Assembly: GCF_000280055.1 (NCBI RefSeq)
Contig: NZ_ALAB01000019.1
Location: forward strand, 1 to 43,112
Direction of reading: 5' to 3'
DNA length: 43,112 bases
Origin: Alishewanella aestuarii B11
GTDB lineage: Bacteria; Pseudomonadota; Gammaproteobacteria; Enterobacterales; Alteromonadaceae
Made by a program: the position numbers and the translations under genes. The notes under the pieces were generated by a model. The model saw only the letters and a program-made list of their open reading frames with translations. It was not told the DNA's origin and did no database searches. The first letter of the stretch is position 1. The number at the start of each line of letters is the position of its first letter. Positions 43,076 through 43,112 of this stretch are shown piece after piece.

Positions 43076-43112
43076 TTATCCACAGCACTCCGGTACCGGT
43101 CTGAGGTCAGAG
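43076..43112 (+). repeat. DnaA-box/CCGGTACCGG repeat, arm F, running into the window end
   Basis: TTATCCACA (43076-43084), GCACT, CCGGTACCGG (43090-43099), then TCTGAGGTCAGAG to the last base. It lies about 92 bp upstream of the prpE start. The final eight bases GGTCAGAG differ by one base from the IS target duplication GATCAGAG. Confidence 0.9.

Noticed and set aside
1..43112. CRISPR arrays, tRNA, rRNA, restriction-modification, toxin-antitoxin or phage genes
   Set aside because: Looked for on reading both strands; no supporting sequence was seen. The DnaA-box arms are too few and irregularly spaced for CRISPR.

Overview
The window looks like chromosomal DNA of a gammaproteobacterium of the Alteromonadales / Rheinheimera-Alishewanella-Arsukibacterium type. 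This guess rests on protein style (Wzi, RfaH, a multi-SLBB Wza-like protein, GfcBCD/YjbFGH and PrpE all read as gammaproteobacterial) and on moderate base composition outside the variable block; it is not a firm identification. Almost everything between 772 and 39270 is one cell-surface polysaccharide locus (O-antigen or O-antigen capsule), transcribed on the + strand with many ATGA-type or short-gap gene junctions.

Layout. 1-656: right part of an IS4-type insertion sequence, cut by the window edge. 772-2118: wzi-like outer-membrane protein. 2221-2715: rfaH-like antiterminator, followed at 2809-2845 by a JUMPStart leader with a perfect ops core (2833-2844). 2893-6653: Wza-like export protein with about six SLBB repeats, and Wzz. 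6650-9031: wecB-wecC (UDP-ManNAcA). 9028-13734: dTDP-sugar module (rmlB, rmlA, fdtA-like ketoisomerase, GNAT acyltransferase, PhaB-like reductase, aminotransferase), predicted to make a 3-amino-3,6-dideoxyhexose carrying an N-acyl group that may be 3-hydroxybutyryl. 13731-19836: very AT-rich block with wzx, wzy and three glycosyltransferases. 19840-26857: a wbuX-wbuY-wbuZ-fnlA-fnlB-fnlC-wbuB module for L-FucNAc and its acetamidino form L-FucNAm. 26854-28337: 4-keto-reductase plus monotopic initiating sugar-phosphate transferase. 28380-29783: an unexpected beta-CASP metallo-beta-lactamase RNase-like gene. 29803-35190: ugd, UDP-GlcA 4-epimerase, galU and a WbpM-like 4,6-dehydratase. 35277-39270: gfcA-like small Thr-rich exported protein, intrinsic terminator, then gfcB-gfcC-gfcD. 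39372-39677: small membrane protein. 39709-41060: complete IS copy with 8-bp target duplication. 41100-42983 (minus): prpE-like acyl-CoA synthetase.

How it works together. GalU, Ugd, WecBC, RmlAB/Fdt, WbuXYZ/Fnl and WbpM/WbpV-like enzymes supply activated sugars. The PglC-like enzyme starts the lipid-linked unit (D-QuiNAc or D-FucNAc is the best guess), four glycosyltransferases extend it, and Wzx flips, Wzy polymerises and Wzz sets the length. Wza-like, Wzi and Gfc proteins suggest export or retention as a surface capsule. RfaH acting at ops would keep RNA polymerase elongating through the long AT-rich operon. No Wzc/Etk kinase or Wzb/Etp phosphatase is present.

The least explained feature is a dispersed intergenic repeat (six arms seen) made of a perfect DnaA-box sequence TTATCCACA, a short spacer and the palindrome CCGGTACCGG. 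It abuts stop codons, occurs in tandem and inverted pairs, and appears to be the target of the IS, both of whose copies carry the same transposase frameshift.
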